Shown: in pieces, positions 33,715 through 42,763 of the stretch
How the letters are laid out: each line of letters starts with the position of its first letter
Position numbering within the stretch: position 1 is the stretch's first letter
NCBI GenBank assembly: GCA_045586595.1
Contig: JAZNAQ010000017.1
Span: 1 to 55,537, forward strand
Reading direction: 5' to 3'
DNA from: SIG480 sp045586595
GTDB lineage: Bacteria > Bacillota > Clostridia > Oscillospirales > JAAYXM01
DNA length: 55,537 bases
Position numbers and translations under genes: made by a program
Notes under the pieces: generated by a model
Database searches by the model: none
What the model was told of the DNA's origin: nothing
What the model saw: the letters and a program-made list of their open reading frames with translations, nothing else

Positions 33715-34905
33715 TTACTTATCTTCAAGGCAAGCGATACCCGGGAGGGCAATTCCTTCAAGGAACTCAAGGCTTGCGCCGCCACCAGTTGAAATATGTG
33801 ACATCTTCTTTGCATAGCCGAGCTTTTTGACAGCAGCTGCAGAATCTCCGCCGCCGACTATTGAAACAGAGCCGCTCTCAGCGATTGCCTCTGCAACCTT
33901 TTCTGTACCGACAGCAAATTTTTCAAACTCGAAAACGCCCATAGGGCCGTTCCAGATAACAGTGCCTGCACCCTTTATTGCATCAGAAAACGCCTCAATG
34001 GTTTTCGGGCCGATGTCAAGACCCATCCAGCCGTCGGGGATTTCCTTTGTGGGAACAACCTTGCTCTCGGCATCTGCAGCAAACTCCTGCGCTACAACAG
34101 TGTCTGTCGGAAGGAGGAAGTTTACGCCGCGCTCGGCAGCCTTCTTTATCATATCGCGGGCATAATCGAGCCTGTCATCCTCACAGAGAGATGTGCCGAT
34201 TGTGCCGCCGTTTGCCTTTGCAAATGTATATGCCATACCGCCGCCGATAATGAGCGTATCAACCTTTTCGAGGAGGTTGTTTATAACGCCGAGCTTATCT
34301 GAAACCTTAGCACCGCCGAGAATTGCAACGAACGGACGCTTCGGATTTGAAAGAGCCTGGCCCATAATGCCGATTTCCTTGCCGATAAGATAGCCGCAGA
34401 CAGCCGGGAGATAATCAGCTACGCCTGCAGTAGACGCATGAGCACGGTGAGCCGTACCGAAAGCATCATTTACATAAAGCTCTGCAAGAGAAGCAAGCTC
34501 TTTTGCAAACGCCGCATCGTTTTTCTCTTCTTCTTTGTGGTAACGTACATTTTCAAGAAGCATAACCTCGCCGTCTGAGAGAGAAGCTGCGAGAGCCTTT
34601 GCGCTTTCCCCTACGACATCACCTGCCATCTTGACCTCAAGGTTAAGATGCTCTGAAAGACGCTTTGCAACGGGTGCAAGAGAGAATTTCGGGTTAACCT
34701 CACCCTTCGGGCGACCGAGATGGGAGCAGAGAATTACACGAGCCCCCTTATCTATAAGATACTGAATTGTCGGAAGTGCGGCAACTATTCGCTTATCATC
34801 AGTAATATTGCCGGCATCATCCTGCTTTACGTTGAAATCGCAACGTACAAGCACGCGCTTGCCGGACGGGTTTATGTCTTCGATTGTCTTCTTGTTGTAA
34901 TTCAT
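33715..34905 (-). CDS. pgk: Phosphoglycerate kinase
   Basis: 396 residues from the ATG at 34905, which has 'ggagg' 9 bases upstream; a longer frame to 34941 reads through that site and adds non-family residues. Motifs: RVLVRCDFNVKQD (N-terminal substrate site), HLGRPKGEVNPKFSL, AILGGAKVSDKLGVI and the nucleotide site IWNGPMGVFEFEKFA with SIVGGGDSAAAVKKLG. First gene of the lower glycolytic operon. gapA, which often precedes pgk in Firmicutes, is not here. A -10 box TATAAT is at 34954-34949 on the minus strand, with no good -35. Confidence 0.97.
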   Translation of the reverse strand: MNYNKKTIEDINPSGKRVLVRCDFNVKQDDAGNITDDKRIVAALPTIQYLIDKGARVILCSHLGRPKGEVNPKFSLAPVAKRLSEHLNLEVKMAGDVVGESAKALAASLSDGEVMLLENVRYHKEEEKNDAAFAKELASLAELYVNDAFGTAHRAHASTAGVADYLPAVCGYLIGKEIGIMGQALSNPKRPFVAILGGAKVSDKLGVINNLLEKVDTLIIGGGMAYTFAKANGGTIGTSLCEDDRLDYARDMIKKAAERGVNFLLPTDTVVAQEFAADAESKVVPTKEIPDGWMGLDIGPKTIEAFSDAIKGAGTVIWNGPMGVFEFEKFAVGTEKVAEAIAESGSVSIVGGGDSAAAVKKLGYAKKMSHISTGGGASLEFLEGIALPGIACLEDK

Positions 34906-35034
34906 AAAATCTATACCTCCATTTTTATTCCATTTTATCATTGTTATTATTATAACATATCGTGCAGTGGTATTACATTGTTATTTTAACTATATTTAAG
35001 CCTTTTCATAACATTTTTTTGCCAAAATACACTA

Positions 35035-35523
35035 TTATTTTATATTATGGAGCTCTCCCGTTAATTGCATGTTGTCAAAACCTATCTGGCGCAAAGCCTC
35101 ATAGACCACTATTGCAACTGAGTTGGAAAGGTTAAGACTACGAAGCGTGGGCAACATGGGTATGCGTATGCATGAGTCCATATTCTCTGCCAAAAGCGGC
35201 TCTGGGAGGCCCTTTGTCTCCTTGCCGAAAATAAAAAAATCGCCTTCTTGATATTCTATGTCTGTGTATGCCTTTTTTGCCTTGGTAGTGCAGAAAAAGA
35301 AACGACCCTCACGGTTCTTTTCAAAAAAATCTTCTATATTGTCATAGAGGGTAACATCAAGATATTTCCAATAATCGAGCCCCGCTCTTTTCAGTTGCCT
35401 GTCTGAAATATCAAAGCCGAGCGGACGAACAAGGTGGAGTGCCGCGCCCGTAACAGCGCAGGTGCGCGAGATGTTGCCGGTATTTGCGGGAATTTCAGGC
35501 TCGACAAGGACAATATTGAACAA
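35035..35523 (-). CDS. trmL: tRNA (cytidine/uridine-2'-O-)-methyltransferase TrmL
   Basis: 162 residues. SPOUT-class enzyme that methylates the ribose of the wobble base in certain tRNAs using SAM. The knot-forming motifs are present: VEPEIPANTGNISRTCAVTG (N-terminal), FFIFGKETKGLPEPLL and IPMLPTLRSLNLSNSVAIVVYEALRQ. The start is a TTG with 'cggagg' upstream. Single gene with its own promoter at 35563-35591. Confidence 0.93.
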   Translation of the reverse strand: MFNIVLVEPEIPANTGNISRTCAVTGAALHLVRPLGFDISDRQLKRAGLDYWKYLDVTLYDNIEDFFEKNREGRFFFCTTKAKKAYTDIEYQEGDFFIFGKETKGLPEPLLAENMDSCIRIPMLPTLRSLNLSNSVAIVVYEALRQIGFDNMQLTGELHNIK

Positions 35524-35562
35524 AACTCACGCCTCCGTTTTCCAAAAACTTCTTTTCGAATA

Positions 35563-35591
35563 ATTTTATGACATTTTCCGCGATTTTGCAA
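35563..35591 (-). promoter_or_regulatory. Promoter of trmL
   Basis: Minus-strand TTGCAA (35591-35586), 17-base spacer, TAAAAT (35568-35563). Confidence 0.7.
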
Positions 35592-35672
35592 GTCTTTTTT
35601 GCATTTTTCTGCATACCGTTCTGAATATATTTTATGAACTCACTGTCACACAACCGTAAGAGTAAATAAAAC

Positions 35673-35698
35673 AAAGCAGATGCTTATGCATCTGCTTT
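35673..35698 (-). terminator. Terminator of the DUF4430-SLH gene
   Basis: Stem aaagcagatgc (35673-35683) / gcatctgcttt (35688-35698); on the minus strand it is followed by tgttttattta. It sits just past the stop at 35705. Confidence 0.8.
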
Positions 35699-35704
35699 TC
35701 TGTC

Positions 35705-37717
35705 TTACTTTGCCGTTGCGTTGTACAATCTTTCAAATACAGCTGCCGCCTCACAGCGCTTTGAATTTCTCTGCGGATAAAACTCCTCGCCGCTTCCCTG
35801 CATAATGCCCGTAGCACTTGCAAACGCCACAGCATCCCTCGCGTAGCCGGATATGTCGTCTCTGTCAGAGTAGAGAAGCTCATTGCTATCGCTCTCTAGC
35901 CCGCATTGATGCGCATATCTGTATATGAGCGCCGCCATCTGCTCACGCGTTATTGGGGCATCCGGCGAAAACTTGCCACCACCGATGCCCGAGGCTATTT
36001 TGTTCTCGCTTGCCCAGGCTATCGCATCAGTGTACCACATACCGTCGGAGACATCAACAAACATCTCTCCCTTTGCCGTTGGCTCGCCGGCTATTCTGTA
36101 CAGAACGGTCACGAACATCGCCCTTGTCAACGGTGCATAAGGCGCAAACTCACCCTGCGACACGCCCTTCATGAAACCCTTGCCGCTCACAAATGAAACA
36201 GAACCTACAAACCAGTCAGATTCGGAAACATCTGAATATGCAATGCCTACTGTCTGCTCTTCGGCTTCGGGAGTTTCTTCTTTTATTTCTCCCTTATCTT
36301 CTTCATCTTTCTTTCCGTCAGCAAAGCCACCACCTGTATAGTCTGCTGTGAATTTCAGGAGCACCTCTTCGCCGTCCGACAGCTTGTAGCCCGATATACC
36401 GCGCATAGGCAAGACTCCGTCAACGTAATACTGCCAGCCGCTGTTTGCACCTACATCAAACTCTGAAAGGGTTTCGCCATTGTAAGTTACTGAGCGCAAA
36501 TACCCTGTACCCAGGCCGACAGCGATAATCCCCTTTTCTTCGAATACTTTTTTTAGCAAATCACGCACTGTTGTGCCCTTCTCCACCTTAAGGAAGTATT
36601 TTTCCACCCATGTTGTTTTATGTGTTTTAAGCTCAAACGAAACAGTTATTGTGTTGTCAGGTTCAGGTGTGGGGGCAGGTGTTGGGGTTGGCTCGGGTTC
36701 AGGCTCGGGTGTAACATCATTGTCCACAGGCTTTATGTTGTAAAGGTTACAGGGCTCTTTCTCACCTTTTTCAAAGGCTGAAAGTGCAACAAGTGCACGA
36801 AACCCCTGTTCTGTTGACCATTCAAGGTCAAGTGTCCCATCATATCCGGAGAAGCCGCCCTCTACTGCGTAGGAAAGAAGGCCATCAACAAGGCTCTTAC
36901 TCTCCTCTCCTTCTCCTTTTACAAAGCGTGCATCATCTGCAGGGTCAATACCTGCGGAAACAAGCCCTATTATTACAAAAGCATCTGTGCACGCACTACC
37001 ATATGAGCCATTATCACCCTGGCTCTGCGAAAGCGCGGCAAGCATTCTGTCATAGAGCTCCTGTGCCTTGACCTTTACGCCCAGAGCATCGTCTTCGTTA
37101 CGAACAAAGCGTGCAAGCGCGCCTACTGCCGCACCTGTTGAGTCTATGTCGGTATATGTATAGTCGCCATAAGTGCCAAAAAGAAGGCCCGAGTCATTCA
37201 TGCTTTCAGAAATCACAGCCAGCGCCTTCGTGAGTTGTTCGGAGGTCACTTCTATATTTCCGCTTTCATATGCCAAAAGTGCCCAGATTGCGTCGGAGTA
37301 TGTTGCGTAATCGGATACCTCAGAAAGCAAGGCTTTATTGTTTAATGTTTTCTCCTCATCAACCTGTAGTGAGGTTGTGTCAACACCTGCGGAATTGAGA
37401 ATGATCTCTGCTTTCGCTATGTCGGTTATATACGGGTTTTCAGCGCTTACTGACGCAATCGCATTTTTTACATAGCTCTCAATTTGTGCCTGCGAAAGTG
37501 CGTCCTCTCCCGAAACCGTACTGTATACAGCAAGGTCAAACACCTGCCAATCAGAAAGCGTCTCGGCCTTTTTCAGAGATTCGGCTATTTCTTCATAAAT
37601 TTCGCCGTAGGCGGGAAGTGTAGCCTCATCTACCTCGCCGTAGGCGGGCGAACAGCCGCAGGTTACCGCAATCACTATCGCAAGCAAAAGCGCGGCAAGT
37701 TTTTTTGTTCTCTTCAT
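35705..37717 (-). CDS. SLH-anchored transcobalamin-like protein (alpha/alpha barrel-like + DUF4430), B12-riboswitch controlled
   Basis: 670 residues from the second ATG (37717), which has 'aaggg' at the right distance. Signal peptide 1-30 (KRTKK, hydrophobic run, CGCSPAYG). Residues about 30-320 are helical with repeated motifs such as DSTGAAVGALARF, DNGSYGSACTDAFVIIGL and STEQGFRALVALSAF, in the style of alpha/alpha toroids (prenyltransferase and intrinsic-factor barrels). A Pro/Glu linker follows. A DUF4430 domain (about 355-460; TTVRDLLKKVFEEKG, GANSGWQYYVDGV, GYKLSDGEEVLLKFT) is the type that forms the C-terminal domain of transcobalamin and intrinsic factor. An acidic linker leads to three SLH repeats (about 485-665; GVSQGEFAPYAPLTRAMFV, GGGKFSPDAPITREQMAALI). 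With the upstream riboswitch this suggests a wall-bound cobalamin-binding protein. Binding itself is inference. Confidence 0.85.
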   Translation of the reverse strand: MKRTKKLAALLLAIVIAVTCGCSPAYGEVDEATLPAYGEIYEEIAESLKKAETLSDWQVFDLAVYSTVSGEDALSQAQIESYVKNAIASVSAENPYITDIAKAEIILNSAGVDTTSLQVDEEKTLNNKALLSEVSDYATYSDAIWALLAYESGNIEVTSEQLTKALAVISESMNDSGLLFGTYGDYTYTDIDSTGAAVGALARFVRNEDDALGVKVKAQELYDRMLAALSQSQGDNGSYGSACTDAFVIIGLVSAGIDPADDARFVKGEGEESKSLVDGLLSYAVEGGFSGYDGTLDLEWSTEQGFRALVALSAFEKGEKEPCNLYNIKPVDNDVTPEPEPEPTPTPAPTPEPDNTITVSFELKTHKTTWVEKYFLKVEKGTTVRDLLKKVFEEKGIIAVGLGTGYLRSVTYNGETLSEFDVGANSGWQYYVDGVLPMRGISGYKLSDGEEVLLKFTADYTGGGFADGKKDEEDKGEIKEETPEAEEQTVGIAYSDVSESDWFVGSVSFVSGKGFMKGVSQGEFAPYAPLTRAMFVTVLYRIAGEPTAKGEMFVDVSDGMWYTDAIAWASENKIASGIGGGKFSPDAPITREQMAALIYRYAHQCGLESDSNELLYSDRDDISGYARDAVAFASATGIMQGSGEEFYPQRNSKRCEAAAVFERLYNATAK

Positions 37718-37753
37718 TTTTATCATCCCTTCCCTGCCGCAGACAATATAAAA

Positions 37754-37783
37754 GGCTGCGGCAAATATAAATTTGCCACAGCC
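37754..37783 (-). terminator. Riboswitch expression platform terminator
   Basis: On the minus strand ggctgtggcaaat (37783-37771) pairs with atttgccgcagcc (37766-37754), with one G-U pair and a 4-base loop, followed by ttttatattg. It lies between the cobalamin riboswitch and the start codon, as expected for premature termination when the ligand is bound. Confidence 0.75.
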
Positions 37784-37879
37784 GACTTATTTCTGTGTGC
37801 TTGCACCACAAGCAAACCTCATCCACCGAGAACATTTAGTGAATGAAGTATGTTTACACCTCTGGGAATATACCCGTAC

Positions 37880-38075
37880 AAGGTGTGTCAATGCAGGTCT
37901 TCCGACTCACGTCCTACGCAAATTTTGCATCCCGAAAGCTTCGCCTTCTCAGTTTCCCAATGACCGGCTTTCGCCGAAAAAGCTCCGGGACTCGTGACGC
38001 ACACGGCGGCGGTTACCGTCCGGGACTTTCACCCGGTTCCCTTTTCACCGGCCGCACCTTTTTGCGGTACAGCCG
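37880..38075 (-). promoter_or_regulatory. Cobalamin riboswitch
   Basis: On the minus strand the conserved order is present: a ggtgaaaagggaa block near 38046-38034, then ccgggtgaaagtcccgg (about 38033-38017) and the ccgccgccgtgt block, two stem-loop arms, and the B12 box agtcggaagacctgca (37907-37892). Boundaries are approximate. The gap 37718-38206 has no protein gene; it holds this riboswitch, its promoter (38106-38134), its terminator (37754-37783) and the pheA-distal hairpin (38166-38194). Confidence 0.9.
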
Positions 38076-38105
38076 ACACATCCGTGATGTATTAAGTTGT
38101 GATAA

Positions 38106-38134
38106 ATTATACTGCATATAGAGAAATTTGTCAA
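38106..38134 (-). promoter_or_regulatory. Consensus promoter of the riboswitch transcript
   Basis: Minus-strand TTGACA (38134-38129), 17-base spacer, TATAAT (38111-38106): a perfect consensus about 30 bases upstream of the riboswitch core. A strong promoter fits control at the RNA level. Confidence 0.85.
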
Positions 38135-38165
38135 ACTAACGATACTTTTATTCTCTGTCATAGCA

Positions 38166-38194
38166 CAGCCCCACCGCCGCAGGCGGTGGGGCTG
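38166..38194 (-). terminator. GC-rich hairpin after pheA
   Basis: Perfect 13-bp stem cagccccaccgcc (38166-38178) / ggcggtggggctg (38182-38194) with a 3-base loop, 12 bases past the pheA stop. There is no T-run on the minus strand, so termination strength is uncertain. Confidence 0.6.
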
Positions 38195-38206
38195 TTGACT
38201 GTTCTT

Positions 38207-39349
38207 TTAAACTATCTCTGTATAGCTACCGAGGTATTTGAAGCCGTCGAGGTCGTCCTCAAGCTCGCACACAAGCTCAAACAGCTCAGGCGAGTAGATT
38301 GACGCGCCTATGTCGAAATAGAACATAAACTCAAAGTCACTCCCCGGCTTCGGGCGGCTTTCGAGCTTTTCAAGGTTAAGCCCGAGCGCATTAAAGCGTG
38401 CCATTATGCGGTAGAGCGAGCCGGGCTTATGAGGAATCTTCATCATAATGCTCGTCTTATCTGCGCCGGGGTATATTTCAAGGTCGCGGGCGATACAGAT
38501 AAAGCGTGTATAATTTCCCACATGGTCGCACACGTTATCGCGAAGGGTTGTGAGGTCATACAGCTCAGCACAGCCGGGTGATGAAAGAGCTGCAATATCG
38601 CATCTGTCGCTTTCAGCAACCATGCGCGCGGCAACCGCCGTATTCTCACATATATTCACCTTAATATTCTTGTTCGCGGCGAGAAACTCACTGCACTGAC
38701 TTATCGCCTGCTCGTGCGAGTAGATTTCCTTTATATCACCAATTTCGGCGCCGCGCTTTGCTAAAAGCGCATGACCCACCTGGATTCTTGCTCCCCTTAC
38801 GATGTGGAACTTAAACTTCGCCATAAGGTCATAAATCTTATTAACCGAGCCCGCAGTGCTGTTCTCAATCGGGAGAACGCCGTAGCGGCAGAGCTTTTTG
38901 TCTACCGCGCGGAAAACATCCTCAAAGCTTGAAAAGTACATTATACTCGGGCTCTTAAAGAGCTTTTCGCACGCAAGCTGAGAGTATGCACCCTCGACGC
39001 CCTGACAGGCAACAACCGCGCTCTCAGGAAATAGCTTGTTCGTATTATTTATTGCCGCCTGCATACGCTCTGCCAGATCACTCTTTCTGCCAAAGAGCTT
39101 TCTCTGATATGCGCGCGAAACGTCGGTTATTGTTGAGTAGAGAACACGGGTATATGAGCCGAACTCCTCACCCGCCATTTCCGCGACGCGGTCAAACAGC
39201 TCGCGCTCACGCGCGGGGTCATACACGGGGAGCTTGTTCTCACGCTTATACTCACCGATTTTTGCGGCAGTGTCCATGCGCTCGCGAATAAGCGCCACAA
39301 GCTCTTCGTCTATGTTATCAATATTTTTGCGAAGTTCTTTAATATCCAT
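38207..39349 (-). CDS. pheA: Bifunctional chorismate mutase / prephenate dehydratase (PheA)
   Basis: 380 residues. Makes phenylpyruvate from chorismate. N-terminal AroQ-type chorismate mutase (about 1-85; MDIKELRKNIDNIDEELVAL, RMDTAAKIGEYKRENKLPVYD). Prephenate dehydratase (about 108-285; CQGVEGAYSQLACEKLF, LPIENSTAGSVNKIYDLM, IYSHEQAISQC, TRFICIARD). A C-terminal ACT domain (about 298-375) with the Phe-binding region KPGSLYRIMARFNALGLNLEKLESRP, so feedback inhibition by Phe is expected. Last gene of the aromatic operon, 14 bases after aroC. Confidence 0.96.
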   Translation of the reverse strand: MDIKELRKNIDNIDEELVALIRERMDTAAKIGEYKRENKLPVYDPARERELFDRVAEMAGEEFGSYTRVLYSTITDVSRAYQRKLFGRKSDLAERMQAAINNTNKLFPESAVVACQGVEGAYSQLACEKLFKSPSIMYFSSFEDVFRAVDKKLCRYGVLPIENSTAGSVNKIYDLMAKFKFHIVRGARIQVGHALLAKRGAEIGDIKEIYSHEQAISQCSEFLAANKNIKVNICENTAVAARMVAESDRCDIAALSSPGCAELYDLTTLRDNVCDHVGNYTRFICIARDLEIYPGADKTSIMMKIPHKPGSLYRIMARFNALGLNLEKLESRPKPGSDFEFMFYFDIGASIYSPELFELVCELEDDLDGFKYLGSYTEIV

Positions 39350-39363
39350 TGGTTTTTACCTCC

Positions 39364-40431
39364 CTATAACATCAAATCGACAAGTGCGACTGCAAGCGCC
39401 GCCTCCATGCACGGTACGGCACGCGGTACGATACACGGGTCGTGACGACCGCATATTTCAAGTGAAGTCTCCTTCGTTTCTGATAGGTTTACGCTTTCCT
39501 GCTTTCTGGCTATTGACGGAGTCGGCTTTATCCCTGCGCGGAATATAACGGGCATACCCGAGCTTATCCCGCCAAGAGCACCGCCGTGGTTATTTGTTTT
39601 TGTTCTTACCTCGCCGTCAATGATGCAGAACGCGTCGTTATTCTCACTGCCTGTCATTCTGCACGAGGCAAAGCCCGCACCAAACTCTATTCCCTTTACT
39701 GCGGGGATGCCGAATACTATACGGGCAATTCTGTTTTCGATGCCGTCAAACATCGGCTCACCAAGACCGGCAGGAACTCCTACGGCCGCACACTCAATTA
39801 TGCCGCCAACCGAATCGAGGTTTTCTTTCGCGGAGAGGATTTTCTCCATCATTTTATCTCCGGCGCTGTCGTCTATTACGGCAATCGGCAAATCACTCCG
39901 CACTTTATCAAGCTCGGGTGAAACCGCGTCAAACGGCGTATCGCAGACACCTGCAATCTCCGCAACGTGTGCCGCGATTTTTACGCCGCGGCTCTCAAGA
40001 TACTGTAGGCAGATGCCGCCCGCAATGCATAGCGGTGCTGTAAGCCTGCCAGAGAAGTGGCCGCCACCGCGTATATCGTGAGCCGTGCCGTATTTTACAT
40101 ATGCAGTAAAGTCCGCATGGCCGGGGCGCGGAACATCCCGCAGATTGCCATAGTCCTTTGAGCGTGTGTTGGTGTTCTCTATTATCGCACATATGGGGCT
40201 TCCGCAGGTAACGCTATCAACTACACCCGAGACAAATCGCGGTAGGTCTTCTTCTTTTCTTGACGTAGTGTGTGCGCCGCTTCCGGGTGCGCGGCGAGCG
40301 AGAAACGAGACCAGTTTTTCCGCATCAATGTGAAATCCTGCGGGGATGCCGTCTATCACCACCCCTATCGCCTCGGAATGTGACTGACCGAATATTGAAA
40401 CCTTGAGTTTATGACCGATGAGTGATGCCAT
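39364..40431 (-). CDS. aroC: Chorismate synthase
   Basis: 355 residues. FMN-dependent last step of the shikimate pathway. Signatures: SIFGQSHSEAIGVVIDGIPAG (shown as FGQSHSEAIGVVIDG), RPGHADFTAYVKYG, RGGGHFSGRLTAPLCIAGG and the C-terminal GRHDPCIVPRAVPCMEAALA. It sits 5 bases after aroA. Confidence 0.97.
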   Translation of the reverse strand: MASLIGHKLKVSIFGQSHSEAIGVVIDGIPAGFHIDAEKLVSFLARRAPGSGAHTTSRKEEDLPRFVSGVVDSVTCGSPICAIIENTNTRSKDYGNLRDVPRPGHADFTAYVKYGTAHDIRGGGHFSGRLTAPLCIAGGICLQYLESRGVKIAAHVAEIAGVCDTPFDAVSPELDKVRSDLPIAVIDDSAGDKMMEKILSAKENLDSVGGIIECAAVGVPAGLGEPMFDGIENRIARIVFGIPAVKGIEFGAGFASCRMTGSENNDAFCIIDGEVRTKTNNHGGALGGISSGMPVIFRAGIKPTPSIARKQESVNLSETKETSLEICGRHDPCIVPRAVPCMEAALAVALVDLML

Positions 40432-40436
40432 TTCTC

Positions 40437-41705
40437 TTACACCTCCGAAATCTCGACACTTGCACCGAGTGTAGTATACTTTTCAAAAAAGTCGCCGTAT
40501 GATTTCCTCACAGCCTCGGCGTTCTTCACGCTCACCTTGCCTGTCGATACTGCTGCGGCGACCGCCGCGCTCATAACTATTCTGTGGTCGTTATACGAAT
40601 TGACCTTGCCGCCCGAAAGCTCACGGCGGCCAAAAATGCGGATTCCGTCACTCGTTGGCTCAGCCACTGCGCCGAGCGCGCGAAGCATTGCAACAGTAGA
40701 CTCTATCCTGTCGCTTTCTTTTATTCGCAGCCTTTCTGCATTATACACCACCGTCTCGCCGTTTGCAACAGCCGCAACAATGCACAGCACGGGAACGAGG
40801 TCGGGGATTTCTGCCGCGTCAATCCTCACCGCAGAGAGAGTGTCTTTCTTTACGGTTACAAAATCATCGCCCTGCGTAACCTCCGCGCCAAAGCGGCGAA
40901 GTATATCCACAATTTTTTTGTCGCCCTGAATACTGTCATGTCGCAACCCTCTGCAGGTTATGCCCTCGTCGGAAAATGCGCCGAGGCTTAGCCAGAACGC
41001 GGCATTTGACCAGTCACCCTCAACGGTAAACGAGCCGGGAGAGCGATAGCTCTGCCCTCCGGGTATATGTATTTTGTTGCCGCACCTTTCTGCGGTTATG
41101 CCGAACTTTGAAACGGTATCAAGCGTCATTTCTATATACGGCATAGACTCTATTTTGCCTGAAATATCTATCACGCTGTCTTTCTCAAGTAGCGGAAGCG
41201 CGAATATAAGACCCGATATAAACTGCGAGCTCACATTGCCCGCTATAGCAAATCTCCCTCCGCTTAAATTCCCGTTTGTCGTAAGCGGAAGCGTGCCGCC
41301 ATACTCAATAGCCGCGCCCATCGACTCCAAGCACTCAACAAGCGGCCACATCGGCCGTGTAGGGAGCCTTCCCTCACCGCGAAAGCTTATCTCTCCACCG
41401 AGTGCCGCCGCAACAGGCACAAGAAAGCGGAGTGTAGACCCGCTCTCGCCACAATCAAGCACTGCCTTTTCTATCTTCTTCTTTATGGGGAGGACGTGAT
41501 ACACGCCGCTCTTTTCTTTTATCTCGGCTCCGAGTGAATTTAAGCACCGCACCGTCGCGGCTATGTCCTGTGACGAGGCCTCGCATATTATATCTGTGGG
41601 CTTATCCGCAAGGGCAGCGCAAATCAGACTTCTGTGGGCAACCGATTTTGAGGGAATTACCGTCACCTCGCCGCGAGGTGATAAACAGCTTATGTCCGCT
41701 ATCAT
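40437..41705 (-). CDS. aroA: 3-phosphoshikimate 1-carboxyvinyltransferase (EPSP synthase)
   Basis: 422 residues. Adds the enolpyruvyl group from PEP to shikimate 3-phosphate. Motifs: PSKSVAHRSLICAALA, DCGESGSTLRFLVPVAAAL (PEP-site loop), GEGRLPTRPMWPLVECLESMG read in part, VSSQFISGLIFALPLL and YNDHRIVMSAAVAA. The loop reads ESGSTLRFLVP rather than the class I LGNAGTAMRPL pattern, so the enzyme resembles the more divergent Firmicute type. It overlaps aroB by 4 bases. Confidence 0.96.
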   Translation of the reverse strand: MIADISCLSPRGEVTVIPSKSVAHRSLICAALADKPTDIICEASSQDIAATVRCLNSLGAEIKEKSGVYHVLPIKKKIEKAVLDCGESGSTLRFLVPVAAALGGEISFRGEGRLPTRPMWPLVECLESMGAAIEYGGTLPLTTNGNLSGGRFAIAGNVSSQFISGLIFALPLLEKDSVIDISGKIESMPYIEMTLDTVSKFGITAERCGNKIHIPGGQSYRSPGSFTVEGDWSNAAFWLSLGAFSDEGITCRGLRHDSIQGDKKIVDILRRFGAEVTQGDDFVTVKKDTLSAVRIDAAEIPDLVPVLCIVAAVANGETVVYNAERLRIKESDRIESTVAMLRALGAVAEPTSDGIRIFGRRELSGGKVNSYNDHRIVMSAAVAAAVSTGKVSVKNAEAVRKSYGDFFEKYTTLGASVEISEV

Positions 41706-42763
41706 CTTTTCTCCTCCGCCCCTGCGCTGAAGTATTTTATTATCTCGTGCTCAGGCACCTTATTAAGCACGCAAAATCCGCGCTTTTCCGGCACAACAAG
41801 CGTGATGTATCCCGCTCCGCGCTTTTTGTCTGACATAGCAATATCTACCATCGTCTCAGGTGTATAAGCACCCGATGTCGGGAGGCCGAACATACTGCAC
41901 ATTTTTTCTATCTCGCGTGATACGTTATCATGGCATAAGCCGAGATTCTCTGCCGCCCGCGCCATAATACACATGCCCGCCGCTACAGCTTTGCCGTGGG
42001 AGATTTCAAAACCCGAGAGCTTTTCAATCGCATGGGCCGGAGTATGCCCGAAGTTGAGTAGCTGGCGCAGCCCCGTATCAAACTCGTCCTCACCGACCAC
42101 ATCGCGCTTTATCTTCACGCACTCGGCAATAATCTCGTCTAAGTTTTCATGTGCGCCTCTTTCTATAAGCTCAAGGACGTGTGTGCTTCTTATTGCGCCG
42201 TATTTTATAACCTCTGCCATACCGTCGGCGAAAATACCTTCGGGCAAATTTCTTATGATGTCTGTATCGCACAGAACGATGCACGGCTGATAGAAGGCCC
42301 CCGCGAGGTTTTTGCCCGCGCGAAGGTTTATAGCCGTTTTACCTCCAACAGACGAATCGACTGCAGAAAGCAGTGTCGTGGGTATCTGAACAAAATCAAT
42401 ACCGCGGAGATACGTTGCCGCAACAAAGCCCGCAAGGTCGCCTACCACGCCACCGCCGAGGGCGATTATGCAGTCTGCACGCGTGAGCTTGTTGTCCGCG
42501 AGGAAGTTGAGTATTTCTACATAATTCTCGGCACTCTTTGAGTTCTCTCCGTTCTGAATTGTAAACTCAACTGTTTTTATCCCCTGTGCCTCAACCGACT
42601 CCTTCACCGTAGCGGAGAACATCTTTGAGGTTATGTCATCGGAGATTATCGCAGCCGTTTTAGCCCTCACAAGAGGTTTTATCTCCTCTCCTAAACGAGA
42701 GAGCACGCCGGCGCCTATTACCACATCATACTCTTTTGAGGCAGCTACTCTAATTCTCTCCAC
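41702..42763 (-). CDS. aroB: 3-dehydroquinate synthase
   Basis: 353 residues. NAD- and metal-dependent second step of the shikimate pathway. Key regions: NGENSKSAENYVEIL, the GGGVVGDLAGFVAATYLRG nucleotide block, IPTTLLSAVDSSVGGKTAIN, and metal-binding His in NFGHTPAHAIE and ISHGKAVAAGM. It overlaps tyrA by 19 bases and aroA by 4, pointing to translational coupling. Confidence 0.97.
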   Translation of the reverse strand: MERIRVAASKEYDVVIGAGVLSRLGEEIKPLVRAKTAAIISDDITSKMFSATVKESVEAQGIKTVEFTIQNGENSKSAENYVEILNFLADNKLTRADCIIALGGGVVGDLAGFVAATYLRGIDFVQIPTTLLSAVDSSVGGKTAINLRAGKNLAGAFYQPCIVLCDTDIIRNLPEGIFADGMAEVIKYGAIRSTHVLELIERGAHENLDEIIAECVKIKRDVVGEDEFDTGLRQLLNFGHTPAHAIEKLSGFEISHGKAVAAGMCIMARAAENLGLCHDNVSREIEKMCSMFGLPTSGAYTPETMVDIAMSDKKRGAGYITLVVPEKRGFCVLNKVPEHEIIKYFSAGAEEKR

